Made by a program: the position numbers and the translations under genes. Positions 51,170 through 60,413 of a DNA stretch of 64,000 nt are shown one piece after another. Source of the stretch: Lichenostomus cassidix (taxonomy: Eukaryota; Chordata; Aves; Passeriformes; Meliphagidae); the NCBI GenBank assembly GCA_008360975.2, contig CM039210.1, forward strand, positions 19,243,007-19,307,006. The letters are read 5' to 3'. Under the pieces are notes generated by a model that saw only the letters and a list, made by a program, of their open reading frames with translations, had not been told where the DNA came from and ran no database searches. Position 1 is the first letter of the stretch; each line of letters opens with the position of its first letter.

Positions 51170-51684
51170 TGATGCCTGATGATTTTTGTCCTTTGTTTTT
51201 ATACCATTTTTATACATTTTTATACCCTTTCCCTTTCCTTGTACCCTTCACAAACACTCTATGTACCTTAGCCCTACATGTTTATAATTCTTGTAGTCTG
51301 ATATTTAGCTTAGTTTGGGGGTTCTCCAGGGGGGGAAGACAAAACATCCCTACTGTCTCAAAACTAGAGGCTCCAACCTTGGATAGAGCCTCCTCTGTGA
51401 AACATGTTTTTTTAAACTAGGCTGTAGTCTCACATGTGGGGGCGGGGGTAAATAGAATAGGGAGACAATTACTTCATTTGTTAAGTTTCTTATTGGGGGA
51501 TTTTAGGTAGATATGCTAATTTGTACGGTCCATAAAATTTTACACCTGTTGTACACGGATGTGCTTCTCAGCGTGTTCCACCTTCGACGAGAGTGCACCT
51601 AGGATCCTATGAAAACCAAGGTAATACCCTTTTTTCCCTATACTGCTGTGTCTGCCTCATATTTTTACCAGCTTTAAGACATCA
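51170..51684 (+). mobile_element. Solo family A LTR in ERVL RT
   Basis: This 515-bp LTR in plus orientation runs TGATGCCTGATGATT...TTTAAGACATCA. Flanks TCCC/CCCC are compatible with a 4-bp duplication with one mismatch. Confidence 0.8.
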
Positions 51685-52068
51685 CCCCCACACAATGATG
51701 TCATCAATGTACTGCAGATGTTCTGGAGCCCCACCCTTTTCCAGTGCATTCTGGATCAGTCCATGGTAGATGGTAGGACTGTGTTTCCACCCCTGGGGTA
51801 GTCGGTTTCAGGTTTACTGCATGCCCCTCCACTTGAAGGCCAACTGAGGCCTGCACTCTGCTGCCAGAGGAATGGAGAAAAATGCATTGGCAATGTCAAT
51901 AGTGGTCTTCCACTTCGCTGCCTTGGACTCTAGCTCATACTGGAGCTCCAGCACGTCTGGCACAGCAGGACTCAGTGGTGGAGTCACTTCATTGCACACA
52001 AGCCAGATGGGGCTGTTGAAGGGTGAGTGAACCTTGCTGACCACCCCTTGGCTTTCCAACTCATGGAC

Positions 52069-52324
52069 TGTCGCTGTTGAGCAGCTAGCAGAGTAATGAA
52101 AGCACCAGTTCTCAGTGGCAAGAAGGAATGACGTTTATTGTTTTGATTTTATCACATATATAGAGTTCTCAAAAGTCACCCAGATTGGTCAGTCAGAAGC
52201 CTTCCCCCAGGCCTGATTGGCCAGGCCTGCACTGTCCAAGTTTTGGAACACTGTTCCAACAACATCCAAACTTTATTTATAAAACACAAAAAAATTCTCG
52301 TGGGAAAAACCTGTGCTAGCCACA
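52069..52324 (-). mobile_element. Solo ERVK LTR in ERVL protease/RT
   Basis: This 256-bp LTR runs TGTCGCTGTTGAGCAGC...GCTAGCCACA, with a perfect duplication ATGGAC (52063-52068 and 52325-52330). Minus orientation; near twin of 41751-42013. Confidence 0.9.
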
Positions 52325-52859
52325 ATGGACCCTCTTGTGGATGTGGATCACAGCATCTTGATTTGTCCGGTATTGCCGGTGGTGCACTGTTGAGGTGGCA
52401 ATTGGTACACGTTGCTCCTCCATCTTCAAGAATCCAACTGCAGAACGGTTATCTGATAGTCCAGGCAAGGTGTTCAGTTGCTTAATGCCCTCTCCCTCTA
52501 CAGCAGCTATTCCAAAAGCCCACTTGAGTCCTTTTGGGTCTTTGAAATAGCAGTTCTGGAGGAAATTTATGCCCAGGATATACGGGGCCTCTGGACCAGT
52601 TACAATGGGATGTTTCTGCCACTCTTTCCCAGTCAGGCTCACCTCAGCTTCCAACAGGGTCAACTGCTGTGATCCCCCTGTCACCCCAGCAATAGAAACA
52701 GGTTCTGCCCCCACATGTCCCAATGGCATTAGGGTACACAGCGCACCTGTATCCACCAACACTTCATATTTTTGTGGCTCTGATTTGCCAGACCATCGGA
52801 ACCACACCGTCCAAAAGACACAGTTTTCCTATGCCTCTACCTGGCTAGAGGCAGGGCCC

Positions 52860-54357
52860 TTCTAGTCCTGGTTATTCCCTCCCTGGGCATACATTCCAGA
52901 GGTTCCTTCAAGGGGATTTGACATATCATCTTCCCTTCTGTTGTACCTAGCAGCTCTGCCACAGGAAGCTGAGGCTACCTTCACTTTAGCAGAACCCCCT
53001 CGGCTTGAGCTGACCCACCCATGCTGCCAGGACAAAAGTGGGTTTCCCATCCCACCTTCTCATGTCTTCCCTGTGGTCTGCTCAGCTCATGGGGTGTACC
53101 CTCTCTCCCTAGCTGGGGGACGTCGAGCTCTGATGTTGGGGCCTGTGACTCGCACTGGTGCCACACTGTTCTTCCTCACCTCCTCCCTCACCTCCTCCCT
53201 CATCTCCTCTTTGAGGTTCTTAACTGCAGCAGAGACATGAGCCTGCATCAGGCCATTGATCACACTTGAGTAAAACCTGAGCTTGTTGGTGACAGAGCCC
53301 ACTGTCTCTCAGTTGTCACCAGCATTAATTGTTGCAATGAAGGTGGTGTATTGGGATGGCCCTAGATTTGCCAGGTTCCACAACATTTGCCCTGTGCAAC
53401 TGACCTTGTCAGGATCATTATTGTGCTGCCCGTCCTTTCCAAAAAGTACCTCCAATACTGCCACTTGTCTCAGCCGTTGGATCCCTTCCTCAATGGTCTT
53501 CCAGGGCAATCTACGGTAGTGCTCCTGCATTCTGTCTCTGTGGACAAACCTCTCCCTTACACTCATTAAAAGCCGCTCCCATAGTGAAAGGGGCCTTGGC
53601 TCCCTCAAGAACACCCGATCAACACATGCATCTTGAGTCAAGGCTCCCAAATACCTTGCCTCACCACTATCCAGTTGCACGCCTGGGCCCATAAGGTCCT
53701 AAACCCGAAGTAACCAGGTTGAAAAAGCCTCATGCCCCCTTTGCACAATGTTGTTTCACAGATTACAGAGACTGTAGTATGACAGGGACTCGGTGATGAT
53801 TTCAGGCTCTGTCTCCCCTGCTGGTTGTGAGGGCTCTGGTTCCCCATCATCATTAACTGGGCATACTGGTTTGGTCTTATACTTCCTCCTCTGCACAGAG
53901 GCTACTGCTGCTGGCTGTGATTGCCCTTGCAGTTCAGCTGGAGCCCAGACGGTTGTAATGTCCACGGGTTCCATTGCTGCACTGTCAGACTCTTCCTCTT
54001 TGAGACAGAGAAAGGTTCTCCCACCAGCTGGGGAAGTGTATTCCTTCAGCATCTGGCGTATCTTTTCCTCCATTACCCCCATCCAATCCAGTTGGTTTCT
54101 TTCTGAGGTGGGCTGTTTGGCAGGGTCCAGCTGTGGGGCAGGGTCAGGCTCAGAGGCCGGGTCAGGCTCGGGGCATCAAGCTCTGTCACGGCATCTCTAG
54201 TCTCTGGGGTGGCACCCCTAGTGTCTGGGGTAGATGTTAGAGTGGTTACCCAGGGCAGCCTCACCTTATCTCTGAATGCTAAGTAAAATAGGCATATCAG
54301 CAGCACATGGTTAGCATCTAGAGAAAATTTGAACCCTTTGAACGCTGGTGGGTGTTA
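52860..54357 (-). pseudogene. gag: ERVL gag, main part, broken
   Basis: Minus-strand blocks at 53756-54082 (EPSQPAGETEPEIITESLS) and 53309-53692 (EPRPLSLWERLLMSVRERF, WKTIEEGIQRLRQVAVLEV) match the ERVL gag at 225-1892. The RGYTP block follows at 53087-53302. The region 52862-53050 has only fragments. The stretch 54084-54306 repeats short P/D/T/L-type units (CTCGGGGCAT, CAGGCTCAGAGG). Several frameshifts. Confidence 0.7.
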
Positions 54358-55300
54358 TGATCCAATTATTAAGGTTCTTTGGAAATACCTCTGCCCGAAT
54401 TAAGGTGCAAACAAGACCATATGCCAGTCAATAGTATGGGTTTTATTTGATAGTAAATATGAGAGAGAGAGAGGAAAAGGGAGAAAAGGAGAAGAAGGAA
54501 AAGAGGTGGGGGGGACAGAAAGAGGGAGAAAGAGAATATCACCATCCGTGGATCCCAACGATGTCACGTTGATCCTCTCCAGCTGGTCTTCTTGGTGGTG
54601 ATGGTCCCCCCAAAAAGCACAGAATGCCATGGGTCAATATACAGTCAGGCCAGGTGGCAATGTCCAGGCATGTCCCCCCGGGGGAGGGGGCAGCCTCTAG
54701 CAGCAGACTCTGCTTGCATCACGTGCACTCCTGTGGTGCAAGACTTAGCACTTTGGGGGGGTCTTTGATGGATTGTGACTCCCCCTCAGCTGCCTCTCAC
54801 ATGAAAGTCCCGTGGATGTGGCTTGTGGGGTTGGGGGTTCCACAGCTGGGCCAGTTTGTGTAATGGAGGATGGGTGTTTATTGCCTCTGACCAAAGGTTA
54901 CACCATGCACCCCAAACCTCTTCCTCCCCACCTCAGATGGGGGGAAAGCCTGTGCAAATCTGGCTTCTGTGAGCTGTACTCTCCCCCCACCCCAATACTC
55001 AGCCAGGGATGATCCTCAGTGCAGCTGGTGGCTTTGTCCTTTGTGGATGCATACCTTTCCCTCAGCCTGAGATGATTGACCAATGGGTTTCCCTTTATCT
55101 AATCTCAGCAGTTTGACTCAGTCCAAAGTCCCAGTCCGGTATCTTCAGGGAGGCTTCTTTGATTGTAGCTTCTTCTTTATATACTTTTTTGTTATAATGA
55201 GCAAAACTTTATATCAATGTTTGAGGCATGAACTATTTCAGTCTCTGACAGTGGGGTAGGCCCAAAAAATGGGTGAAGGGTTGGGAGAAAGCTTCCCCTG
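54358..55300. mobile_element. Unclassified 0.94-kb insert in ERVL gag
   Basis: The segment is flanked by GTGTTA (54352-54357 and 55301-55306), extendable to an 8-base match GGTGTTAT. It interrupts ERVL gag between its hydrophobic start and its middle. It has no terminal inverted repeat that I can see, begins TGATCC and ends CCCCTG, contains a GA-rich microsatellite (54460-54535) and a TATATACTTTTTT box, and no convincing coding region. It could be a solo LTR with altered ends or another non-coding element. Confidence 0.45.
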
Positions 55301-55657
55301 GTGTTATTTCCTCACAATAGGTCCCATTATTAAACAAACTCCAAAAGCATACACTTAGTGTGTGATAGCCCTGTATACATGTGCCCGCCTTCCAGAGGAA
55401 GTTAAAAATCCATTAATTCCTCACCTTATTTACCCATTGTGCAAACTGGCTAAGGGCCACAGTAGCCTTGGTCATAGGACCCATGTTTAGGTAAGGAGCG
55501 GCAAATGGGAAAAATATGGCCACAACCATGTGCCACCCAAACCAAGGTATACTAGACCATATGGATCCGCTTAGTGAGGTTTCTATGTTCAGCACACAAA
55601 AGTAGGTTACCTAGAAACTGCTATTACTTTTGAACCCTTTTCTCTCGATGCCCTCAG
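55301..55657 (-). pseudogene. gag: ERVL gag 5' end with hydrophobic segment
   Basis: On the minus strand a ~60-codon frame (55413-55595) begins 60 bases after the primer site with MLNIETSLSG and contains a hydrophobic span HMVVAIFFPFAAPYL. The left ERVL also has hydrophobic sequence at the start of gag (225-330). It ends at TAA before the insert at 55300. Confidence 0.5.
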
Positions 55658-55675
55658 GCCCCACATTGGGCACCA
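55658..55675 (-). promoter_or_regulatory. ERVL primer-binding site, tRNA-Lys type
   Basis: TGGTGCCCAATGTGGGGC on the minus strand is the Lys1,2-type site with two C-to-T changes at former CpG positions. Confidence 0.75.
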
Positions 55676-55678
55676 AAA

Positions 55679-56804
55679 TCTTTCTTTGTTTGAAAGACAG
55701 GTGTCTGCCAAAGAAGGCAGGAACCTCCCTTGCAATGGAGAATATGACCCCCCTTCCCTCTGAATTATTATAACTTTGAAATCAAGGGGCTTTCAGGCAA
55801 AGATATGGGAAAAGGAATAACAGCTCTTTACTAGTATGTATAACAAGGCAAACAAACAACAACGGCAGCAACAACAAACAAAACCAGAAACCCAGTAACA
55901 GCCTTCTCTCGGCTGTCAAAGCCTCTTCTCCTTTGGTGTAGTTACAGTCACAGCCGGCAGGGGTGCTGTTGGGCTCCAAGCAGGGCAGAACAGGTGCAAT
56001 GATTTCCCCGCGGCTGCAGGGGGCGCCGTGGCATCGGTTCAGTCATGTCTTTCCCTCATGCGGTGATAACGGCGGGGCTGGATGGTGGAACAAGCTGTAG
56101 CAGGAACCTCAGAGCAGCAGCTGGAATGGCAGAGGCTGGCTCATCCGGGGTAACAAGCAAGAGATAGCAGGAATTCCACTGCTGTGGCAGGAGCTGCAGG
56201 TGTGCCAGCAGGAGGGGGGTGCAGGGTTACAGAGTAACAGAAAAAAAACCCAAGGCAGCGGCAAAAAAAACGGCAGGGCTAGGCAGCAGTAGCTGGGCTT
56301 CTCTGATGCAGCCAGGGAGACGTGCCCTCCAGGAAGGGGGAGGAGGTCGAGGTCCCAGGTTTTCCCGTGAGGCAACCAAGTGGATGGTGGAGGTCCTTTC
56401 CAGTAAAATCCGGTGGTTATAAGGTCCCAGTTCAATGGCCACTCTTATGAGCAAAGGCTCACCCACAGTAAGAAAGAAGCAGTACAGGGCTGGGCTCTGG
56501 CGGTGGGTGTGAATTCTCCCCGCAATAAGCAGCAGCTCAACCGTCCCCTCCGATGCAGAGAGAGAGAGAGAACAACCGGCTAGGAACTGCACCCAGCCCC
56601 TTCCCCTTATGTATCCCCGTATTTCTGCCCCTCCGAGAGAAAAACCCTCAGATAAGAGAAGTGCAGCCAGGTGCACTCCTCCTCCCGCCCATTGGTACAT
56701 CTTTTTTCTCTCTTAAGCACAGATCGTTATTGTCTCTTAGCAACTAATGGGACAAAATTCCCGAAGAGAAAGAAAACAAAAGGAAAAAATCCTAGCCTCC
56801 AACA
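55679..56804 (-). repeat. ERVL 5' LTR
   Basis: This LTR of about 1.1 kb begins on the minus strand with TGTTGGAGGCTAGG at 56804 and ends near 55679 before the primer site. CCAATGGG (near 56690) and a TACATAAGGGG box (near 56610) are candidate promoter elements. It cuts an older env fragment on the right; the duplication partner is lost. Confidence 0.65.
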
Positions 56805-57447
56805 AAGCCAAAGATTGAGCAGTGCCTAGTGATGGTATCATGCTGCCAAAAATGCACTGTGTTGTATTCCAAAAGGTTACCTTTGGATCACATCCTTCAT
56901 TAAGAACATGTGCTGCATTTAGCTTGACACTGTGCTGTAATAATTAGAGCAGTTCGATTTGGGTGAAACAAGGATAGTTGACCAATGGTGCATGGTCCAC
57001 CGACAGCTCTGTCCAGTATGCCCTTCCAGGCACGCTCTCCACATATTAAGAACAAGTCTGAAGGAACAGTAATAGCACTAATGCCAGGTGGTAGTTGACT
57101 TTCCAAGGTCTGATTACATCATAAAGAAGCATTGCTAAAAATGCTTTTAGGAGACACATCAATGCCAGCACTATTCATATAAATTCCAGATGTATGATTA
57201 AGGTAGAAGCATAGCAAAGAATGCGAACTCCATAGCGTGTCTAGTTCCTGTGGTTGTAAAGGCAAAGCTGGAAAACTGCATCTTTCGTAGATCTTTATAC
57301 CATGTCTCACCTCTTCCTGCACTTTTTCACCAGATTTCCTGGCACCACCACCTGGGCTGCAATATACCTGGTGCCGTGCATTCTTGTTGCACACTTTCAT
57401 TGTACAGCTTACCAAAACACTTTGTGTTGATGGGTACCCCTACCAAG
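56805..57447 (-). pseudogene. env: Orphan env surface-subunit fragment
   Basis: Two minus-strand blocks in one frame (57119-57415 and 56900-57106) are separated by a TGA at 57119. They contain CNKNARHQVYCSPGGG, NASL and FLICGERAWKGI followed by GGPCTIGQLSLF, which I recognise as the C-terminal half of SU in the avian env type whose TM has HGHGC...CC (as in provirus C). It is bounded by the ERVL LTR and the provirus D LTR; no other part of its provirus is visible. Confidence 0.55.
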
Positions 57448-57903
57448 TGTTATAAATTAGGTCTCAATAATCAATCAGAGACAATGTCCAATTAAGTATA
57501 ATTTGATTTATTTAGAGCAAGCGGGTATCAGCGAGGCAGCGCTGGGCAGATAACTGCGCTGACATAGTCCGAACTCTCCTCTTTTATGCAGTCTCTATTT
57601 TCTGACCACGTATATCTTCCGGAGTTGGTACAGCCCCTTCATCATGTTGTTTGCTAGATGGTCTTATTCTTGCTCTTCGGTGGTCGTGGGAAACAAGTCC
57701 TTGTATGTTCGCAGTGTCGTCCCCCCCCCCCCAAGCAATGATTCTATATTAGCCTACTCCTCAACAAATACAGGATACAGGATGTGCAGGGTGGGGGTCT
57801 CCCTCCCCTTTCTATTCGGTTCTGTGGGCAAACAGGATGCCTTAACAGGATGTGTTGAGGCCCCTTTTCCTCTCTCTTGCGATTCTTGCGAATTCTTATC
57901 ACA
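57448..57903 (-). repeat. Provirus D 3' LTR
   Basis: This LTR is about 456 bp. On the minus strand it begins TGTGATAAG right after AGAGAGAGGGGAAT (polypurine tract) and ends TTATAACA, with AATAAA about 60 bases before the end. The env stop codon TGA overlaps the LTR start. A C-run of 12 lies at 57721-57732. Confidence 0.8.
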
Positions 57904-60358
57904 ATTCCCCTCTCTCTGTATCTCCATTTGTTTCGCAGAATCGCCTTAATGCTTCACGGCTTAAGATGAACTCTTCTTCCATCTCACTCTCTTGTTGTTC
58001 AGGTATGCTTTCATATTTTGCTCTGACTAACATTAAATGTGCTGCTTCCAGTCTTCCTTTAACTATAGCTATCAGCCTGTTAAAAATGCATGGTCCAAAA
58101 GTCAGAGTTAGTACAATTACTACTAGGGGCCCTGCTAGTGTGGAGAGTAGAGTCGTTAGCCATGGGGAGGCATTGAACCAGTTTTCATACCAGCTCTGTC
58201 GACTCTCTCTTTCTCTTTTTCGCTTATCCAGTTCTTTCCGGAGCTCAGACATTGCATCTCTAACAACTCCTGTATGGTCTGCATAAACACAACATTCTTC
58301 TTTTAGGGCAACGCACAGTCCTCCTTCTTGGGCTAGTAGGAGCTCTAATCCTCTCCTATTTTGGAGCACCATTTCAGATAGGGACCTCAATGATGTTTCT
58401 AAGGCACTAATAGAACTTTCAATTTTGGCTATATCTTCATCTACGGTTTCCCGTAAATTGGCAAATTCTGTGTCTTGTTTTACAAGGGAGGCTATACCTG
58501 TGCCTGCTCCTGCTGTGCCTAATGCTAATAGGGTTGCGATAGTTATAGCTGTAATAGGTTCTCTTTTTACAAGGTGGTGCCCTGGGACCGAATGGTGGTC
58601 ATATATGTAATCACCTGGGTAGTAGGTGATTCTTGGCACTATTACTACTTGTATGCAATAGTCTGATGGATTAAACTCCTTTAAGGGAATACAGGGAGTT
58701 ACCCCTACACTTGCACATACCCATTTAGCATTTTTAGCTGGTATTAGCCAATCTGCAGGCTCTTTTGGTTTTTGGGCTTGCATTGTTACTTTACATAGGT
58801 GCATTTTAGAAGATGGGATTTTTCCTATGCACCTTCCTTCTCCTGATACCTGCGCCAATGTGATACCAGATTTTGTTCTTTTGCCAGATTTCCACAAACA
58901 TTGAGCAGGGTTGCTCCCATTTAACCTTCTAGCTTTTTCAATTGTCCCCATAGCTTCATAGAAGGGTGGTCTGGTGTTATAGCATAGCCAGCAGTGGTCT
59001 GTTAATTCTGGGTGTGTTTTGTTTAGGACCTTATAGCTGGCTACCATAAGTCTCCATAATTCATCAGTTATTTCTCCCGAGGGGGTTGGGGGTATTTCGG
59101 TTTTGGATATGGTGGTACTTTCCTCACGGTCTATGCCTAATCCATCTGCTTCAGTATTTATCACGTCTATTATGACCCGGTTTGGTCCCACTGGTTCGGG
59201 GTCATTGGGGAGAGGTTCCTTTTTTATATAGATAAGACCACCTCTGTCGGTTCCTGATTCCCAGTACCTTATACCCCAGGTCTTGCCTAGTAGCCACGTA
59301 GGATCTTGGGGTTGTGTTATATTTATGTATAACCATTTACAGGTTACTTTGGGCCCTGCTCCCCTCCTTCCAATCTGGCTACTATAGTCAGGTGGATTAC
59401 AACTGTAAGGTCCCCACCCAACTTTAATATGCTTGTCTCTGCCTGGGAGCCAGGGGTAAGCTATGGTTTCGCATCCCCAATAAGCACAGTAATAAGAATT
59501 TGGGTGGTTGCAATATCCCTTTCCGGGGTTTGCACTAGGGCAAAAATACCAACCTTTACCTTCAAGCATACAAGGTTCTATAGGAGCTAAAACACAAAGG
59601 GATGCATTAAAACTGATTTGCCCCGGTCCGAGTCGGGTTTGGATTAGGGTTTGGCTGTCCCATTGTCTTAACGTCCAGCGAAAAGGTTGGTGGGGGTGCA
59701 CATCAGCAGTAGTACATGTAAATATTAGGCTTAAAAGCAAGATATTGGTGTGGTAGGAAGATGGGGGTCCCAGTGCTTTTTGAATTCTTTTAGTTTGTTT
59801 AGACCCTGCCTTGGTCCCCTTTTTAGCCTTATACAGTGGTGCCTGTTTCGGGTTCTTTCTCGATTTGGGGCAGCTCATATCAGATCTTTTCATAGTCCCA
59901 GGTATGTTCACCCCACTGGCTGTATATATCCCTCTGCCTCGCCCGTCGACTCGGTTGCAGCGAGTCACGGGGATTGAATTCTTCTCGGCAGCAAGGATTT
60001 TTTTCTTCAGGGGTCTCAGGGACAAAGGATCTTTTCTTGTAGCTGTCCCGGTTGACATGTTTGACCATGAGGTCACCACAAGGCAAATAGACCAGGGCTT
60101 TTCTGCACTCCCTGCCGGTGATGTTTGCCACCATTTGTGCAGGTTCATTTGAGTGGTAATAATACAGTTCTTGGTGTATCCCAAATGCATACATGTCCCA
60201 TCACTAACACATTCGGCAAATTCCCTTAGGAGGTCCCCCCCCTTTGCAATGGGCCCACTATCGTTCCTGGCACACCTTACATATAAAGCAAGCAAAAGGG
60301 TAGCAATTACAATTATGGATGTTGCACTTAACAATATAATTATTAACATATTCTTCAA
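57899..60358 (-). CDS. env: Provirus D env, open reading frame with long N-terminal extension
   Basis: The frame has 819 codons and no stops. The classical Env probably starts at Met156 (59893), followed by a basic leader and signal sequence (residues ~203-218, NILLLSLIFTC). SU has CWLC (near 58983-58994) in DHCWLCYNTRPP, the disulfide-exchange motif. HHLVKREP precedes a hydrophobic fusion peptide (58510-58560), although the cleavage site is LVKR without Arg at the fourth position. TM has LQNRRGLELLLAQEGGLC, a C-x6-CC loop, a membrane anchor and a cytoplasmic tail with YESIP. Upstream, residues 1-155 begin with a strong hydrophobic anchor (LIIILLSATSIIVIATLLLA). Gammaretroviral type, about 660 residues without the extension. 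Confidence 0.85.
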   Translation of the reverse strand: MKNMLIIILLSATSIIVIATLLLALYVRCARNDSGPIAKGGDLLREFAECVSDGTCMHLGYTKNCIITTQMNLHKWWQTSPAGSAEKPWSICLVVTSWSNMSTGTATRKDPLSLRPLKKKILAAEKNSIPVTRCNRVDGRGRGIYTASGVNIPGTMKRSDMSCPKSRKNPKQAPLYKAKKGTKAGSKQTKRIQKALGPPSSYHTNILLLSLIFTCTTADVHPHQPFRWTLRQWDSQTLIQTRLGPGQISFNASLCVLAPIEPCMLEGKGWYFCPSANPGKGYCNHPNSYYCAYWGCETIAYPWLPGRDKHIKVGWGPYSCNPPDYSSQIGRRGAGPKVTCKWLYINITQPQDPTWLLGKTWGIRYWESGTDRGGLIYIKKEPLPNDPEPVGPNRVIIDVINTEADGLGIDREESTTISKTEIPPTPSGEITDELWRLMVASYKVLNKTHPELTDHCWLCYNTRPPFYEAMGTIEKARRLNGSNPAQCLWKSGKRTKSGITLAQVSGEGRCIGKIPSSKMHLCKVTMQAQKPKEPADWLIPAKNAKWVCASVGVTPCIPLKEFNPSDYCIQVVIVPRITYYPGDYIYDHHSVPGHHLVKREPITAITIATLLALGTAGAGTGIASLVKQDTEFANLRETVDEDIAKIESSISALETSLRSLSEMVLQNRRGLELLLAQEGGLCVALKEECCVYADHTGVVRDAMSELRKELDKRKRERESRQSWYENWFNASPWLTTLLSTLAGPLVVIVLTLTFGPCIFNRLIAIVKGRLEAAHLMLVRAKYESIPEQQESEMEEEFILSREALRRFCETNGDTERGEL
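59880..60194 (-). CDS. Overlapping small ORF between pol and env of provirus D
   Basis: A 104-codon frame opens at Met 60194 (MYAFGIHQEL) on the minus strand, in a different frame from the env extension, and ends TWDYEKI at 59880, overlapping the start of classical env by about 14 bases. It has several paired Cys (GRECRKALVYLPCG, NPCC) and charged residues, no signal peptide and no family I recognise. It could be a spliced accessory frame, the ancestral continuation of the 60358 frame after a shift, or chance. Confidence 0.35.
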   Translation of the reverse strand: MYAFGIHQELYYYHSNEPAQMVANITGRECRKALVYLPCGDLMVKHVNRDSYKKRSFVPETPEEKNPCCREEFNPRDSLQPSRRARQRDIYSQWGEHTWDYEKI

Positions 60359-60413
60359 GCAATAAATCGTGGTTTCTCAAGTGTTCAGTTACAGGATTTC
60401 ATGCATAGGCAGG

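Larger units (their letters stand above)
50373..52810 (-). pseudogene. pol: ERVL protease and reverse transcriptase, broken
   Basis: Protease (52316-52807) has VLVDTGALCTLMPLG and YILGINFL. RT fingers follow after the solo LTR (51814-52059, SPFNSPIWLV, TIDIANAFFSIPLA). The palm is near 51690-51750, where ..YIDDI.. is readable through frame breaks, and thumb/connection with RNase H start is at 50535-50924 (FHWGPEQQQAFAQIK, NYTPTEKEILAAYGV). Stops and frame changes occur throughout. Two solo LTRs (51170-51684, 52069-52324) interrupt it. Recognised as avian ERVL by overall pattern. Confidence 0.7.
50373..56804 (-). mobile_element. Right-hand ERVL, minus strand, 3' part missing
   Basis: On the minus strand: 5' LTR 55679-56804, Lys-type primer site, gag, protease, RT, start of RNase H, then cut by the minus family A 5' LTR. 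Integrase and the 3' LTR are not found to the left. It carries a solo ERVK LTR, a solo family A LTR and an unclassified 0.94-kb insert. Confidence 0.75.

Noticed and set aside
54358..55300. hAT-like DNA transposon with 8-bp duplication
   Set aside because: An 8-base flanking match exists, but there are no terminal inverted repeats or transposase remnants. Left unclassified.
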